A DNA stretch of 20,097 nt from Theristus sp. LFF4_11. Its lineage: Eukaryota > Nematoda > Chromadorea > Monhysterida > Xyalidae. How positions within the stretch are numbered: position 1 is the first letter of the stretch; each line of letters starts with the position of its first letter. The notes beneath the pieces were generated by a model that was not told where the DNA came from, did no database searches, and saw nothing but the letters and a program-made list of their open reading frames with translations. Made by a program: the position numbers and the translations under genes. Positions 10,301 to 18,500 of the stretch are shown here, piece after piece. Where the stretch lies: positions 1 to 20,097 of the forward strand of contig JASANC010002374.1 of assembly GCA_030248135.1 (NCBI GenBank). Reading direction: 5' to 3'.

Positions 10301-10781
10301 ATTATACAGAAACAGTCTGTCCAACTGGCAGCGAACTGCTTTATCCGCCCACGAGTACAGCACTGTTGTGTCAACCGAGCTACACCAGATGTCCAAGTAA
10401 CTCAACCTGCCTTGCATCAGCCACAAACGTTGCCAGTTACGTGTGTTGTGATGTTCAACCGACAGGTCCGAATCAGCATACAAGCACCGAGCGTCCTTTC
10501 ATTCAAGGTAAACGCAGCCGCGTCGGAACTACTGTGCGAATTCTAGCTTACAATAACAACATTTGTTCTTGTTTTAGTGTCATGTAGAACATTCGAAGTG
10601 CTCGTTCGGCACAAGGTTAAAAATCGATGGCAATATCATTGTGGTCAGTCTTTGAATTACTGCTTTGAAGCTTGAAACACTGCGGCACAGAAAAACGAAC
10701 TCTTCTATTTTTGCAGCACGTGCTTGTCCGTCAACACAATTTCCAGTCAATGGGGTGTGTATCGATATTAACCGACGGTGA
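1305..10781 (+). CDS. Gene A: secreted multidomain Kunitz / lustrin-repeat / EB-module protein (30 exons)
   Basis: Exons read by eye with GT-AG borders and consistent phase: 1305-1395, 1476-1602, 1689-1739, 1802-1899, 1962-2081, 2170-2322, 2391-2561, 2633-2719, 2781-2963, 3069-3215, 4456-4671, 4728-4871, 4941-5114, 6099-6239, 6308-6481, 6562-6711, 6790-6966, 7029-7181, 7243-7398, 7459-7617, 7684-7857, 7928-8101, 8177-8332, 8469-8606, 8737-8934, 9001-9293, 10039-10234, 10310-10507, 10578-10643, 10717-10781. They total 4,530 nt, about 1,509 residues. Order: signal peptide, Cys-rich N-terminal region (about 31-122), two EB-like modules (123-213), Ser/Ala/Asn-rich linker, five Kunitz domains (about 300-360, 410-481, 530-587, 635-692, 743-801) alternating with lustrin-type repeats, seven more lustrin repeats, two EB modules (1172-1335), two lustrin-like repeats and a short tail. 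Seen: cysteine patterns and exon agreement with gene B. Inferred: extracellular, probably cuticle or matrix. Least certain are the ends of exons 24 and 26 and the weak AAG acceptors of exons 2, 6 and 17. A second start ATG at 1320 is possible. Confidence 0.85.
1476..1899 (+). other. Gene A N-terminal Cys-rich region (exons 2-4), unknown domain
   Basis: Three exons encode about 92 residues. The start [11 protein letters not shown] matches FCKIGDECDSC in gene B, followed in both by a Gly-Cys turn, an aromatic/Cys motif (YRFLKC against YQVLFC) and a third block beginning YCP. It is conserved between the paralogs, so it is a real coding module, but I recognise no family for it. Confidence 0.75.
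1962..2322 (+). other. Gene A EB-like modules 1 and 2
   Basis: Two exons (1962-2081 and 2170-2322). The first reads [15 protein letters not shown], then [11 protein letters not shown], the usual EB-module spacing of a disulfide-rich turn followed by C-x-C. The second has [19 protein letters not shown] and then GTCRCP. Gene B has the same pair at 14099-14460. The second acceptor (GTTAAG) is weak but keeps the phase. Confidence 0.75.
2391..2719 (+). other. Gene A low-cysteine Ser/Ala/Asn-rich segment (exons 7-8)
   Basis: This segment starts with ACPLPYV and ends with SGICCPSR, matching gene B's YYCPLPEY and TGICCPSR. The residues between are poorly conserved and rich in Ala, Ser, Thr and Asn. 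In gene A a 71-nt phase-1 intron (2562-2632) splits it; gene B reads through as a single exon. Confidence 0.7.
2781..2963 (+). other. Gene A Kunitz domain 1 (four-cysteine form)
   Basis: The fold is recognised by [16 protein letters not shown] and the terminal DHCMSYC. Only the cysteines equal to BPTI C1, C3, C5 and C6 are present. The pair that holds the inhibitory loop (BPTI Cys14-Cys38) is missing: the loop reads [12 protein letters not shown] and the Gly-Cys-Gly turn is replaced by an Ala/Ser/Asn-rich insertion. Gene B's domain 1 lacks the same pair. Confidence 0.8.
3069..3215 (+). other. Gene A lustrin-type Cys repeat between Kunitz 1 and 2
   Basis: One phase-1 exon with the spacing of the lustrin cysteine-rich repeat: C at the start ([10 protein letters not shown]), middle cysteines, and a final LYCCPE. 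It corresponds to 15254-15403 in gene B. Confidence 0.7.
3261..4386. mobile_element. Palindromic mariner-derived element 1 in gene A intron 10
   Basis: The element starts CAGGGTGTCCCAAAAAAA and ends with its reverse complement, flanked by TA on both sides (3259-3260 and 4387-4388), as expected for IS630/Tc1/mariner. The two arms are near-complementary for roughly 400 nt each. Each arm carries the 3' end of a transposase reading frame pointing outwards: minus strand in the left arm, plus strand in the right. Minus-strand fragments include [16 protein letters not shown] (about 3780-3850), typical of the region of the third catalytic Asp, and [17 protein letters not shown] with an acidic tail. 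The plus arm has [19 protein letters not shown]. The reading frames are broken and the 5' half of the transposase is absent, so it is not autonomous. Confidence 0.85.
4456..4671 (+). other. Gene A Kunitz domain 2 (four-cysteine form)
   Basis: The sequence has [26 protein letters not shown] and DCENFC. As in domain 1, only C1, C3, C5 and C6 remain. The loop cysteine C2 is absent and the C4 position reads YAGAGGN. The insertion before the RWWY strand is long. Gene B at 15486-15704 shows the same loss (YLYGGGNYNNY). Confidence 0.8.
4728..4871 (+). other. Gene A lustrin-type Cys repeat between Kunitz 2 and 3
   Basis: One phase-1 exon: [22 protein letters not shown], then QVCCPRA. It pairs with 15773-15913 in gene B (LCTYGNPL and QICCPRT). 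Confidence 0.7.
4941..5114 (+). other. Gene A Kunitz domain 3 (six cysteines, P1 Thr)
   Basis: A complete six-cysteine Kunitz domain: [40 protein letters not shown]. The residue after the second cysteine, the P1 position in BPTI-type inhibitors, is Thr rather than Lys or Arg. The exon is 174 nt, the same length as its partner in gene B. It is the most conserved module between the copies. Confidence 0.9.
5143..6060. mobile_element. Palindromic mariner-derived element 2 in gene A intron 13
   Basis: Same family as the element at 3261-4386. The left end is CCGGGTGTCCCAAAAAAA, one base off, and the right end is GGGACACCCTG; TA dinucleotides flank it (5141-5142 and 6061-6062). The arms again carry outward-facing transposase 3' ends: [12 protein letters not shown] followed by an acidic tail ending [12 protein letters not shown] in the plus arm, and [16 protein letters not shown] on the minus strand. 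The left arm lacks more than 100 nt near its terminus relative to the right, and it contains a nested insertion at 5247-5312. Confidence 0.82.
5247..5312. mobile_element. Nested 66-bp hAT-like miniature insertion
   Basis: The 66 bp is absent from the matching place in the element at 3261-4386 and is flanked by a perfect 8-bp direct repeat ATTGTCGT (5239-5246 and 5313-5320). Its ends, TAGTGTTGGCAAA and the complement of TTTGCAACCCCA, form an imperfect terminal inverted repeat. An 8-bp duplication and this type of end fit a miniature hAT element. Confidence 0.65.
6099..6239 (+). other. Gene A lustrin-type Cys repeat between Kunitz 3 and 4
   Basis: One phase-1 exon reading [18 protein letters not shown], then [18 protein letters not shown]. 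The partner in gene B (16320-16469) has CIQGLAYKDSYGKYYTC and the same [11 protein letters not shown] ending. Confidence 0.75.
6308..6481 (+). other. Gene A Kunitz domain 4 (six cysteines, P1 Gly)
   Basis: All six cysteines are present: [41 protein letters not shown]1 is Gly in both genes. Donor GTGAAT after GGA-G; 174 nt, as in gene B. Confidence 0.88.
6562..6711 (+). other. Gene A lustrin-type Cys repeat between Kunitz 4 and 5
   Basis: One phase-1 exon: [26 protein letters not shown]. The gene B partner at 16816-16962 reads GCPNGGQAYRES, GCPSGYEC and RCCPTK. This is a textbook lustrin-repeat spacing. Confidence 0.8.
6790..6966 (+). other. Gene A Kunitz domain 5 (six cysteines, P1 Ser)
   Basis: All six cysteines are present: [41 protein letters not shown]1 is Ser here and Gly in gene B (QACGSIS). 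The exon is 177 nt in both genes. The acceptor is TTTTCAAG. Confidence 0.88.
7029..8606 (+). other. Gene A run of seven lustrin-type repeats
   Basis: Seven consecutive single-exon repeats: 7029-7181, 7243-7398, 7459-7617, 7684-7857, 7928-8101, 8177-8332 and 8469-8606. Each follows the pattern C-P-x-G, a Cys about 20 residues later, C-P-x-G-Y-x-C and a terminal Y-x-C-C or Q-C-C-G. All exons are phase 1 at both ends. The last donor is uncertain: GTGGTT at 8604 or GTTTGC at 8607 both keep the frame. Confidence 0.8.
8737..9293 (+). other. Gene A EB modules 3 and 4 plus Thr-rich linker
   Basis: Exon 8737-8934 has [15 protein letters not shown] then VCGCPENL. Exon 9001-9293 has [15 protein letters not shown] then HRCRCPDGF, followed by a Thr-rich stretch ([13 protein letters not shown]), a likely O-glycosylated spacer. 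I place the end of the second exon at donor GTATGT (9294), phase 0, paired with an acceptor at 10037-10038. Phase-1 alternatives create a TAG codon at the junction. Confidence 0.7.
9301..10005. mobile_element. Palindromic mariner-derived element 3 in gene A intron 26
   Basis: The ends are CAGGGTAATCAAAAA and its reverse complement, with TA on both sides (9299-9300 and 10006-10007). This is a second family, related to but distinct from the CAGGGTGTCCC elements. The arms are inverted copies of a transposase 3' end: plus-strand remnant [11 protein letters not shown] near 9660-9700 and acidic tail [15 protein letters not shown] near 9770-9818, with the matching minus-strand tail near 9490-9570. 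Only the C-terminal part of a transposase remains. Confidence 0.8.
10039..10507 (+). other. Gene A C-terminal lustrin-like repeats (two exons)
   Basis: Exon 10039-10234 has [24 protein letters not shown] and QQYYCCKT, then a basic/Ser-rich tail. Exon 10310-10507 has [18 protein letters not shown] and YVCCDV. Gene B partners are 19450-19590 and 19688-19928. Confidence 0.7.
10578..10781 (+). other. Gene A terminal exons and stop
   Basis: Exon 10578-10643 ([21 protein letters not shown]) has the same 66-nt length and end as gene B's 20003-20068 (ECLRHQVLNVEI, then ATC). Exon 10717-10781 has [13 protein letters not shown] and stops at TGA 10779-10781. A cryptic donor GTGTGT lies just before the stop, so a further exon cannot be fully excluded, but an AATAAA follows 165 nt later. 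Confidence 0.65.
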
Positions 10782-10946
10782 CTGCTGTTATGTTTCTGTT
10801 AGCTTTTAGCATCATCAGTGTACTCTGGTTTTCAGTGTTCGTTGTGACTTCTCAGTGTTTTTTGAAATGAGTTTCAAACGTACAAATCGGGTATTTTTGC
10901 ACTTTGTTTGTGTTTATTCTTGTACTTCTGTGTTTGCAATCAGTTG

Positions 10947-10952
10947 AATAAA
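10947..10952 (+). terminator. Polyadenylation signal AATAAA of gene A
   Basis: A canonical AATAAA lies about 165 nt after the gene A stop codon, in the non-coding stretch before gene B. It fits a normal 3' UTR length. Confidence 0.6.
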
Positions 10953-11023
10953 CAATCGGCGCCTTTTGTTTGGTAGATGAAACTAAACACTAAATCGTGT
11001 CATCTGAGCGACAAAACCAGTTG

Positions 11024-11093
11024 ATCAATAAGTCAAAACTCAACCACCAAACCTGACCATCAATAAGTCAAAACTCAACCACCAAACCTGACC
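11024..11093. repeat. 35-bp direct tandem duplication (two perfect copies)
   Basis: Two identical adjacent 35-bp units, 11024-11058 and 11059-11093, each starting ATCAATAAGTC and ending AACCTGACC. They lie shortly after the gene A polyadenylation signal. Confidence 0.95.
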
Positions 11094-11848
11094 TGTGACC
11101 TTTGATTTTTTCTAAACCAGTATCAAATAATCACTATTGCTTTAAAAATATGTCAATGCAGTAAGCGTTGTCGTGTTACGTCAGCGCGACTCTGCTAGCA
11201 GGTTTAATTCGTTGTTGTATCGATAGTACGACAGTATTAAGCGTGCCGTTGTGTGGGCGGCTAATGACCTGTGAGGCTGAAACGTACACAGTGCAGACAA
11301 CAACGCAATCAACTGGTCCCTTACATTGTATTTCTTATCATAGCATTATTTGGGCTAGCTGCTGAATTCGTGCGAATTCATTCAACAGTATGCTGTGGGT
11401 TCGATCATAATTCAACACTGGATTCTATGTTCCTCAACGGGAATACTGCAGTATATAATTCAAACAGTTAAAGACGGCTAAGTTTGAAATATAAAGCTCA
11501 AGTATAACTGTAGTTGCCGAGTGTTAGCACAGACGTGCGTGGTAGTGGTTATTGCTTGTTGTAGGTAAGCAAGCGACGCGATGCTGACGCGATGCTCGGC
11601 TCAACAACAGGAACAGAATTGTTTACACTTTGCGCGCTGTCCACCACCACCGCAGTTGCGTACAGATAACTTGTATACGCCGGACAAAAGATATCGGACA
11701 TCAGGCTACTAGCGTGTTCATTGAATCGGCCGTCTTTTGCACACCTAGCCAAACTAAAACTGCTGCTGAGCGCATTTTTCTGTTTCTTTAGTGCAGCACA
11801 CATGTTGAGTTTATAATGATGACGGTTTGACTGTCTACTGGTCACGTG

Positions 11849-11877
11849 CACACACACACACATACACACACACACAC
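11849..11877. repeat. (CA)n microsatellite
   Basis: About 29 nt of CA dinucleotides interrupted once by CATA near 11861-11864. Confidence 0.95.
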
Positions 11878-12360
11878 GTCTGCTACGGTCGGATATTCAT
11901 TGCATTGCGCCGCCCGCTTAAACTTTCCGTTGTTGTCTAACGTTTCGTTTCGATCAGCCGTCGTCACAGACGTATTAGCGCGACGCTTGATTTTTTCATA
12001 ATTTTAAAAATTTTTGTATACAACTTGCAAGGAATAATATATTGCACGCAGTGACCGTTCGAACTGTGCAGCGAACGAAGACCCAGTGCACAAATGACCA
12101 CGGTAAACTCCTGCGAATGTTTATAGGAGGGCAAAAAATCAGTGTTCTACGTGCTACTTGAACGCTGCTGTTATACGCTGTTTTAATAAAACCGGTGAAG
12201 CTTTTATCACACCTCAACATCTATGTCAGAACTTTTTGACATATTCAATTGTGTCCATTGTCTCCGATGATTCTATCATATTTTTGTTGTTTTTAATGTT
12301 TGTAATTTTTAAAAGAAATTTTCAGTCCATGGCTGATTAAATCCATAAAGTTGGTGCGTT

Positions 12361-12369
12361 TTGTTTCAG
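12361..12369 (+). promoter_or_regulatory. Possible 3' splice acceptor in the gene B leader
   Basis: TTGTTTCAG lies upstream of the gene B ATG at 12514 with no supported donor before it. It could accept a cis-spliced leader exon or a trans-spliced leader. This is inference from sequence alone. Confidence 0.35.
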
Positions 12370-12513
12370 CTGCCGCCATTTTTTACAACATCAAGAAGAA
12401 AGAAACCCGCAGTCAGGGGCGCGCCTCAGGACGCCATCTCTGATTTTTTATTGTTGGCGGCGTTCACACGTCGATTGTAATTGCTGCGGGTCTCTGTAAC
12501 TCTTAATTGCACC

Positions 12514-12586
12514 ATGAGATTGTGTTCATCTGGCCTCAGTAGGCCGCTGTTGGCTGCTCTTGTACTCATATCTGTCACTAAACACG
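12514..12586 (+). other. Gene B exon 1: signal peptide
   Basis: The exon encodes a hydrophobic run (PLLAALVLISV). The donor GTAAGT is optimal and phase 1, as in gene A. The following intron (12587-13525, 939 nt) is far longer than gene A's 80-nt first intron; I see no gene or clear repeat in it. Confidence 0.75.
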
Positions 12587-15500
12587 GTAAGTGCAAAGCT
12601 TTTTTAATCTAGTAATAACGGTTTTCCGAGTAATTCTAAATTTGAACATATCTCTGAACACATTCATTACATTATTGCATTTTTCAACCATCATTTTTTA
12701 ACTTTATGGGCTCATTTAGTACTTACAAGCAATTTGGGTAGAAAGATAGGTGCAACTACTACTAAATTTGTTTAGTATAAGTAAATTAGTCTAATATTGT
12801 TGATTTCGAAACAATTGAAATTTCAAGAAAACACAAAAAAACATTTGCCCAGCCGCTTAAAAGTTTACAAGCTTTGTTTAGACCCATGTCAATAAGATTT
12901 ATTTGTGGAGTTTGGTACGTTGTGTGGTGCGGACATTGTGACGCTGTGTATAATAGTGTGTACGGAAGTGATTTGGCGAATGGATGGTTTGGATATATAG
13001 CGGGAGAGGAGGGTATACTACAGGGGACAGAACAACCGTCGAGCTTTTGAGTGTGTACGTGCCGTTGAGTACCAGCACAACAAGCAGATTCAATGCAAAA
13101 TTTTAGGTTTACTCGTTTGACAGAATAATCCTGAAAACAATCAGTTTATTATAATCGCATTGAAAGTCACAGGTAGAAAGCATTCTTGTTCAGCATTATG
13201 TGACTGTTTATACGCTCGGGACTCTTAAATCCGTAAAGTGGCTTGCACGCAACAAGCGTATGTCTGCAGGTACCGAAACACAGCAAAATTGTTCTTGTGG
13301 TTTAATACTACGGATACACACAAAATAGACAGGGGTCGTATACAACCACATTGGTGGTTTGTTTGGTGGCTTGTCTGTCTGCTTAGATTTGGTGAATTCG
13401 CCAGGACAAAAACCTTTACATTTGAGCTCTGTGCATGACAAGACAATTATATTGTTCGTTGACAACATCAAATGTTGCTTGGTACTGAAACAACGTGTTC
13501 TTAAAAAAGGTTGCTTTATTTTCAGCCGTTTTTGCCGGGTCATCAGGAAAAACCAAGAAAAGCGCAACCATGGACTTTTGTAAAATTGGCGACGAATGTG
13601 ATTCCTGTGATATTCAGCACCAGAAAGGTCAGAAATGCAAGAAAAGCGGCCAACAGTATCAGGTGCTCTTCTGCAACAATAAAACGAGGTGGGAATTATA
13701 ACAAGATTAATTGTTAGCTAGTAAAATTTGCCACAACTTACATGTGCAGTTACATTTTTATGTTTATCAAATTTTTAGAATGGTCAACCCTGAAGAAGAC
13801 GCTTTCTTCGAATGCACGAAAACCAGAATGCAAGCGTTTTTTCTTGTTGAACTAACTGCATTTTTGATTGTCAGTTAATTTCCTTCTGATTTGAAGCGCA
13901 CATGTGCACGTATTGTTAATCTCAGGGTGCTAAAGAAATTCTACTGTCCGCGACACACCTATTTTTCTGAAGCTCACGGCTACTGTCTTGATAGAACAGT
14001 GCGAAAATATCGACAGGTGTTCACAACAGGTAAACTTTAAATGCAAAATCGTAAATCCGAACACATGTAAACAGTTCAGTTGAATTCTCTTGTCTCAGGT
14101 AGCAGCCGGCTCGGCGATCCGTGTGTTCAAAATGTTGATTGTATTGATTATTTGATGTATTGTAGCAGTGGCATTTGCGCTTGCACATCGTCAGCAGTAC
14201 AAATCAACGATGTTTGTTATAAAAGTGAGAATTTTGCTTATTTGCTGTTGCTTTCATTATCATCTGCATTCATGGTTTTTTACTATAACTTTCAGAGGTG
14301 GAACCATCTGGAACTGGTTGCAGTTTCACCGAGCAGTGCAACGCGTACTGGCCGGCCACCACGTGCGTCTCCGGCACATGCACTTGTCCCACAACACATC
14401 ACACTGCACGAACACGTGACGGAAATGTTTGTGCTCGCACCTCGGGAACTACGGCCAATAGTCAGTTGATGCGCCACAGTGTTTTGCTTTATATCGGATC
14501 ACTTCACATCGTTAAAGTTCTTTAAAGCAATCCGTTTTTTTATTGTCAGTGTTTTTTTAGATTACTACTGTCCCTTGCCGGAGTACGAAACGTCGATTGC
14601 GTCTCAGTACACGGCACCAACCGTAAACACGTATGTGTCGTCGGTGATGCCGCTGTACGTTGGTACTGGTGCAACAGCAAACACAATCACACAGTGCACA
14701 TTGGCGACTGGTTGTACAATCACTGTGACTATTGGTGTCATCACTGGACAGAGTGTCACTACGGTACAGGCAGCCGATCTGTACGATTGCATTCAGACAA
14801 CTGCTGCCACAACTGCAACCACCGGTATCTGTTGTCCTTCACGATGTGAGTTGCTGTCTTATGCCTATTATATCATATACTTTTTGATTTGAGTCGCATC
14901 TATGTAGATATCACGGTGTCGCATGTTGTTTTTTGACTACAGGATTTTCCAGTGCATTTTGCTAGTGCACCATATTGTTTTTCAGCATTCACTTGCGCAC
15001 AGCCGCGATTGAGTGGCGCTCCGTTGGCGACTGGGCAGAATGGCGTACAGCGTTATTATTACGACAGTGTTGCTGGCGTGTGTGACCAGTTCACGTACAA
15101 TCCGAACGGTGCAGGCGTTTCAAACACTAATGCGAACAACTTTGCCACCCGTGACCATTGCATCACCTACTGCGAAGACAGTCAGTTCCGTTTAAAAGGA
15201 TATTAAAGTTGTTACTTTTGTTTGAAATCAGTTCAATCTGTGGTGTCTTGTAGCCTGCGAACGTGGCAGTCCGGAGTACACGACCGGCTCAACAGACCCG
15301 CGCAATCTCTCACCACTGACGTGTACTGCCACGTCGAACACGTGTGACAGCAACCATGACTGTGATCGAATCGGCTCCAACTATCTCTGCTGTCCTGAAC
15401 CTGGTCAGTTACGCTGAGAAAGTGTTTTATTTTCTGTGAAAAAAAAACAAAAGCGAGATAGTTAGATACTCATGTTTTTTTTCAGAGTACAATTGCGGCT

Positions 15501-18500
15501 TTTATGGTGGTCGGTCCTATTCGACCGTGCCAACGGTACCTGATGCGGGTTTCCACCCACGTGGCACGCCGACCACTGAAACCACAACCAGATACTTCTT
15601 CAACGCTAACAATGCTGCTTGTGAAGCGTTCCAATATCTTTACGGCGGTGGAAACTACAACAACTATGAATCGGAAAATGACTGCGAGAACTACTGTTTC
15701 CAAGGTGCAAACAGTTAGACTTAAGCTTCATAACGTTCCGTTAGAAGAAACTTTCTATGCAAACTAATTCAGAGCTATGTACCTACGGCAATCCTTTAAA
15801 GACGACAACCGGCAAGAACAAGCGTTGCTCAAGTGATTCAGATTGTCCAACGTCCTATCAGTGCACCAGCGGCACCGGTGCCACATCAATTCAGATCTGC
15901 TGTCCACGAACACGTACATAGTAGTTTTGTGAATTGCGAGTTTTTGAAAACTTTACTTGTGAGTTTTATTTTTTAAATTTAAATTCTATAGAAACAATTT
16001 GCGAGCAAGCAAAAGTGATCGGAACATGCACGAATTGGGTGCGCCGCTATTGGCACAACCCACAAACGGGTGAATGTCAGCAGTTTCAGTACTCCGGCTG
16101 TGGTGGCAACGACAACAACTTCAAACTGCAGATTGATTGTCAGACGGCCTGTCGCGACACAACATGTAAGTTTAAACTTTACGCGTCTAGAATTGTTATG
16201 GCTGATTTTTCTAAGCACTGTTTTCTAATCACTGTCTTTGTTTGTGGTGAATGTCATAAAATATTTGCAATTTGATAAATGTACAAAGAAAAACATTTAA
16301 ATTGATGGCATTTCTTCAGCACAACCGCAGTGCATCCAGGGCCTGGCCTACAAAGATTCGTATGGCAAATATTACACTTGCACAAGTAGCGGTGTCGGCA
16401 CTACGCAATGTCCCGCAAACTACAAATGCTACTACGATGGTTTCATGTGGGGCTGCTGTGCGGAGCAAAGTATAATATTCTTTGTTTTTTGTTTTTTGTT
16501 TTACAGAATATCTCAAATCTTTTGTTGTTTTCATTTCAATTATTATTTCATTTCAATTATTTGTGCAGCTTATGCATGTTCGCTATCGGCCGATTCCGGC
16601 CGAGAATGTGGAGCTGCCGTCTCCCGCTGGTACTACGACACGTCAAGTCTAAAATGTATTAGTTTCACGTATTATGGCTGCGACGGAAATCCAAATAATT
16701 TCGCGTCAAAAAGCAGCTGCGAAACATACTGCGGCGTTGGTGGTACGTTTAGTTTTTAAACTTCTTAGTTAAACTGACCGACTTTGTAACATTCTCATTG
16801 ATTTACATACTGTAGGTTGTCCTAACGGAGGACAAGCGTACCGCGAATCGACCACAAACTTTTTGCGTGTCTGCTCCGGTGTACAAGGTTGTCCGTCTGG
16901 CTACGAGTGCGACACGGTAAACGAAGGTGGCTCCACAGTGCATCGCTGCTGTCCCACTAAAGGTTATTCATGTTATAATATTCTGTTTCATGAAATGGGT
17001 TTATTTTTCAACTTACTATTTTAGGTTTAATCTGCAGTACGCCACCTCGACAGGGCCAGGCGTGCGGTAGTATCAGCACGGAACGCTACTACTTTAATCG
17101 AGTCACCAAACAGTGCACAACATTTGTTTACCAGGGCTGCGACGAGAATGGCAACAATTTCGGTACTCTTGCCCAATGTCAGAACTACTGTGCTTCGGCC
17201 GGTTTGTGACACGTGACTTACTTTACGTTTTAATGTTGCATAGATTGAAAACTTAATATATGAACTGGAAAATGTAATTTTTATCTGCAGCTTGTTCGGC
17301 TGGAGAAGTGGTCTATTTAGACCCAAACACTCAACGGCCACGCACGTGCAATCAGCAGTTGGCAAACGCGTGCCCAACAGGTTATTCATGCCGCTTCGAC
17401 TCTTTGACACAGAACAGCGTCTGCTGCGGTGCTACGAATGAAGGTTCGTCTGTGGGAATAGCGCGATTCGTTGTTGTATTCGTTATTGTGCTGTTCTGCT
17501 AACTTCAACACATAACAGGCGTCTGCACGGCTGACGAGAAAGCGTACATTCTGGCATTGACGATGGAACCAAAGCAGTGCATGCCGAACATTGCGAGCAC
17601 GTGCACAAATCAGTTCCAATGCCGCTACAACAGTCGTTTCGGAAAGTACTACTGCTGTGCACCGTTGGACGGACGTTTGTCATTAAGAATTGCCATTAGC
17701 TAGATTTATCTTTAAAAATTTGTAACAATTTGTCTGAATTGAAATTAAAGATTAAAGTACAATTAAAGAAGTGTGCCCACCTGGTCGTGCGCCATTCTTC
17801 GACACATCCACTCGTGACAGCGTGACTTGCACAATTTCGTCCCTCGTGAACACTTGTGCCACTGGCTACACGTGTCAAACAGTGGTGCCGAATTCATTCA
17901 CTGGCTACTGTTGCACCGCATCTTGTGAGTTTCCCTAATTTATCTTTCTTTTTGCGTACATGTCAAGAATGGCAAATGTTGCTGCTTGCAGCTGTTTGTC
18001 CAAACAATGCCGAGTACGATCGAAACAGCTTCAAGAACCCCGTTCAGTGCAACATCGGTGGCATCGCTGTGTGTCGCGCTGGATACAGCTGCCAAAGCAC
18101 TCTGAGTGGATCAACGTCTGGATTTTGTTGCCGCGGAACCGGCACCGCTGAAAACGGTAACTTTACTAGCACAATCAGACGATAATGAATGGAAAAATTA
18201 TTACTCTGTTGAGTGATAAATTGGGCACGAATATTTGCAGCTGGTTGTCCACCAGCTCAGTTCGTGCAGAAGGATGCAGCCGGAAACTATCCATCGTGCA
18301 ATCCGTTTAGCGCAGTCAGTGGATGCAGTCCCGGCAACACATGTCAATGGTCCACTGTACGGAACACTTACCAGTGCTGTGGCAGCAACCCATCAACCGT
18401 TATCTCCATCACTTCGCAAGGCTGTCCAGCGTCACAAGTGGCCTATCTCGACCCTAACAACAACCAGCCACGCATTTGTCCGTCAGTTGTGTCAACCAAC

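Larger units (their letters stand above)
10953..12513. other. Region between genes A and B, no gene seen
   Basis: No coding exon with a plausible domain or splice structure. It contains a 35-bp tandem duplication and an AC microsatellite, listed separately. A strong acceptor TTTGTTTCAG ends at 12369, about 145 nt before the gene B ATG, and could mark a leader exon or a trans-splice site. Confidence 0.6.

Noticed and set aside
11549..11875. 108-codon minus-strand open frame starting with a Cys/Val run
   Set aside because: The start is a translation of the CA microsatellite and the remainder has no motif, codon pattern or splice support.
12158..12340. 60-codon open frame with a hydrophobic stretch upstream of gene B
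   Set aside because: The sequence is AT-rich, which alone yields such runs, and nothing in gene A's upstream region resembles it.
13208..13567. 119-codon minus-strand open frame in gene B intron 1
   Set aside because: It overlaps the start of gene B exon 2 on the opposite strand and shows no recognisable domain.
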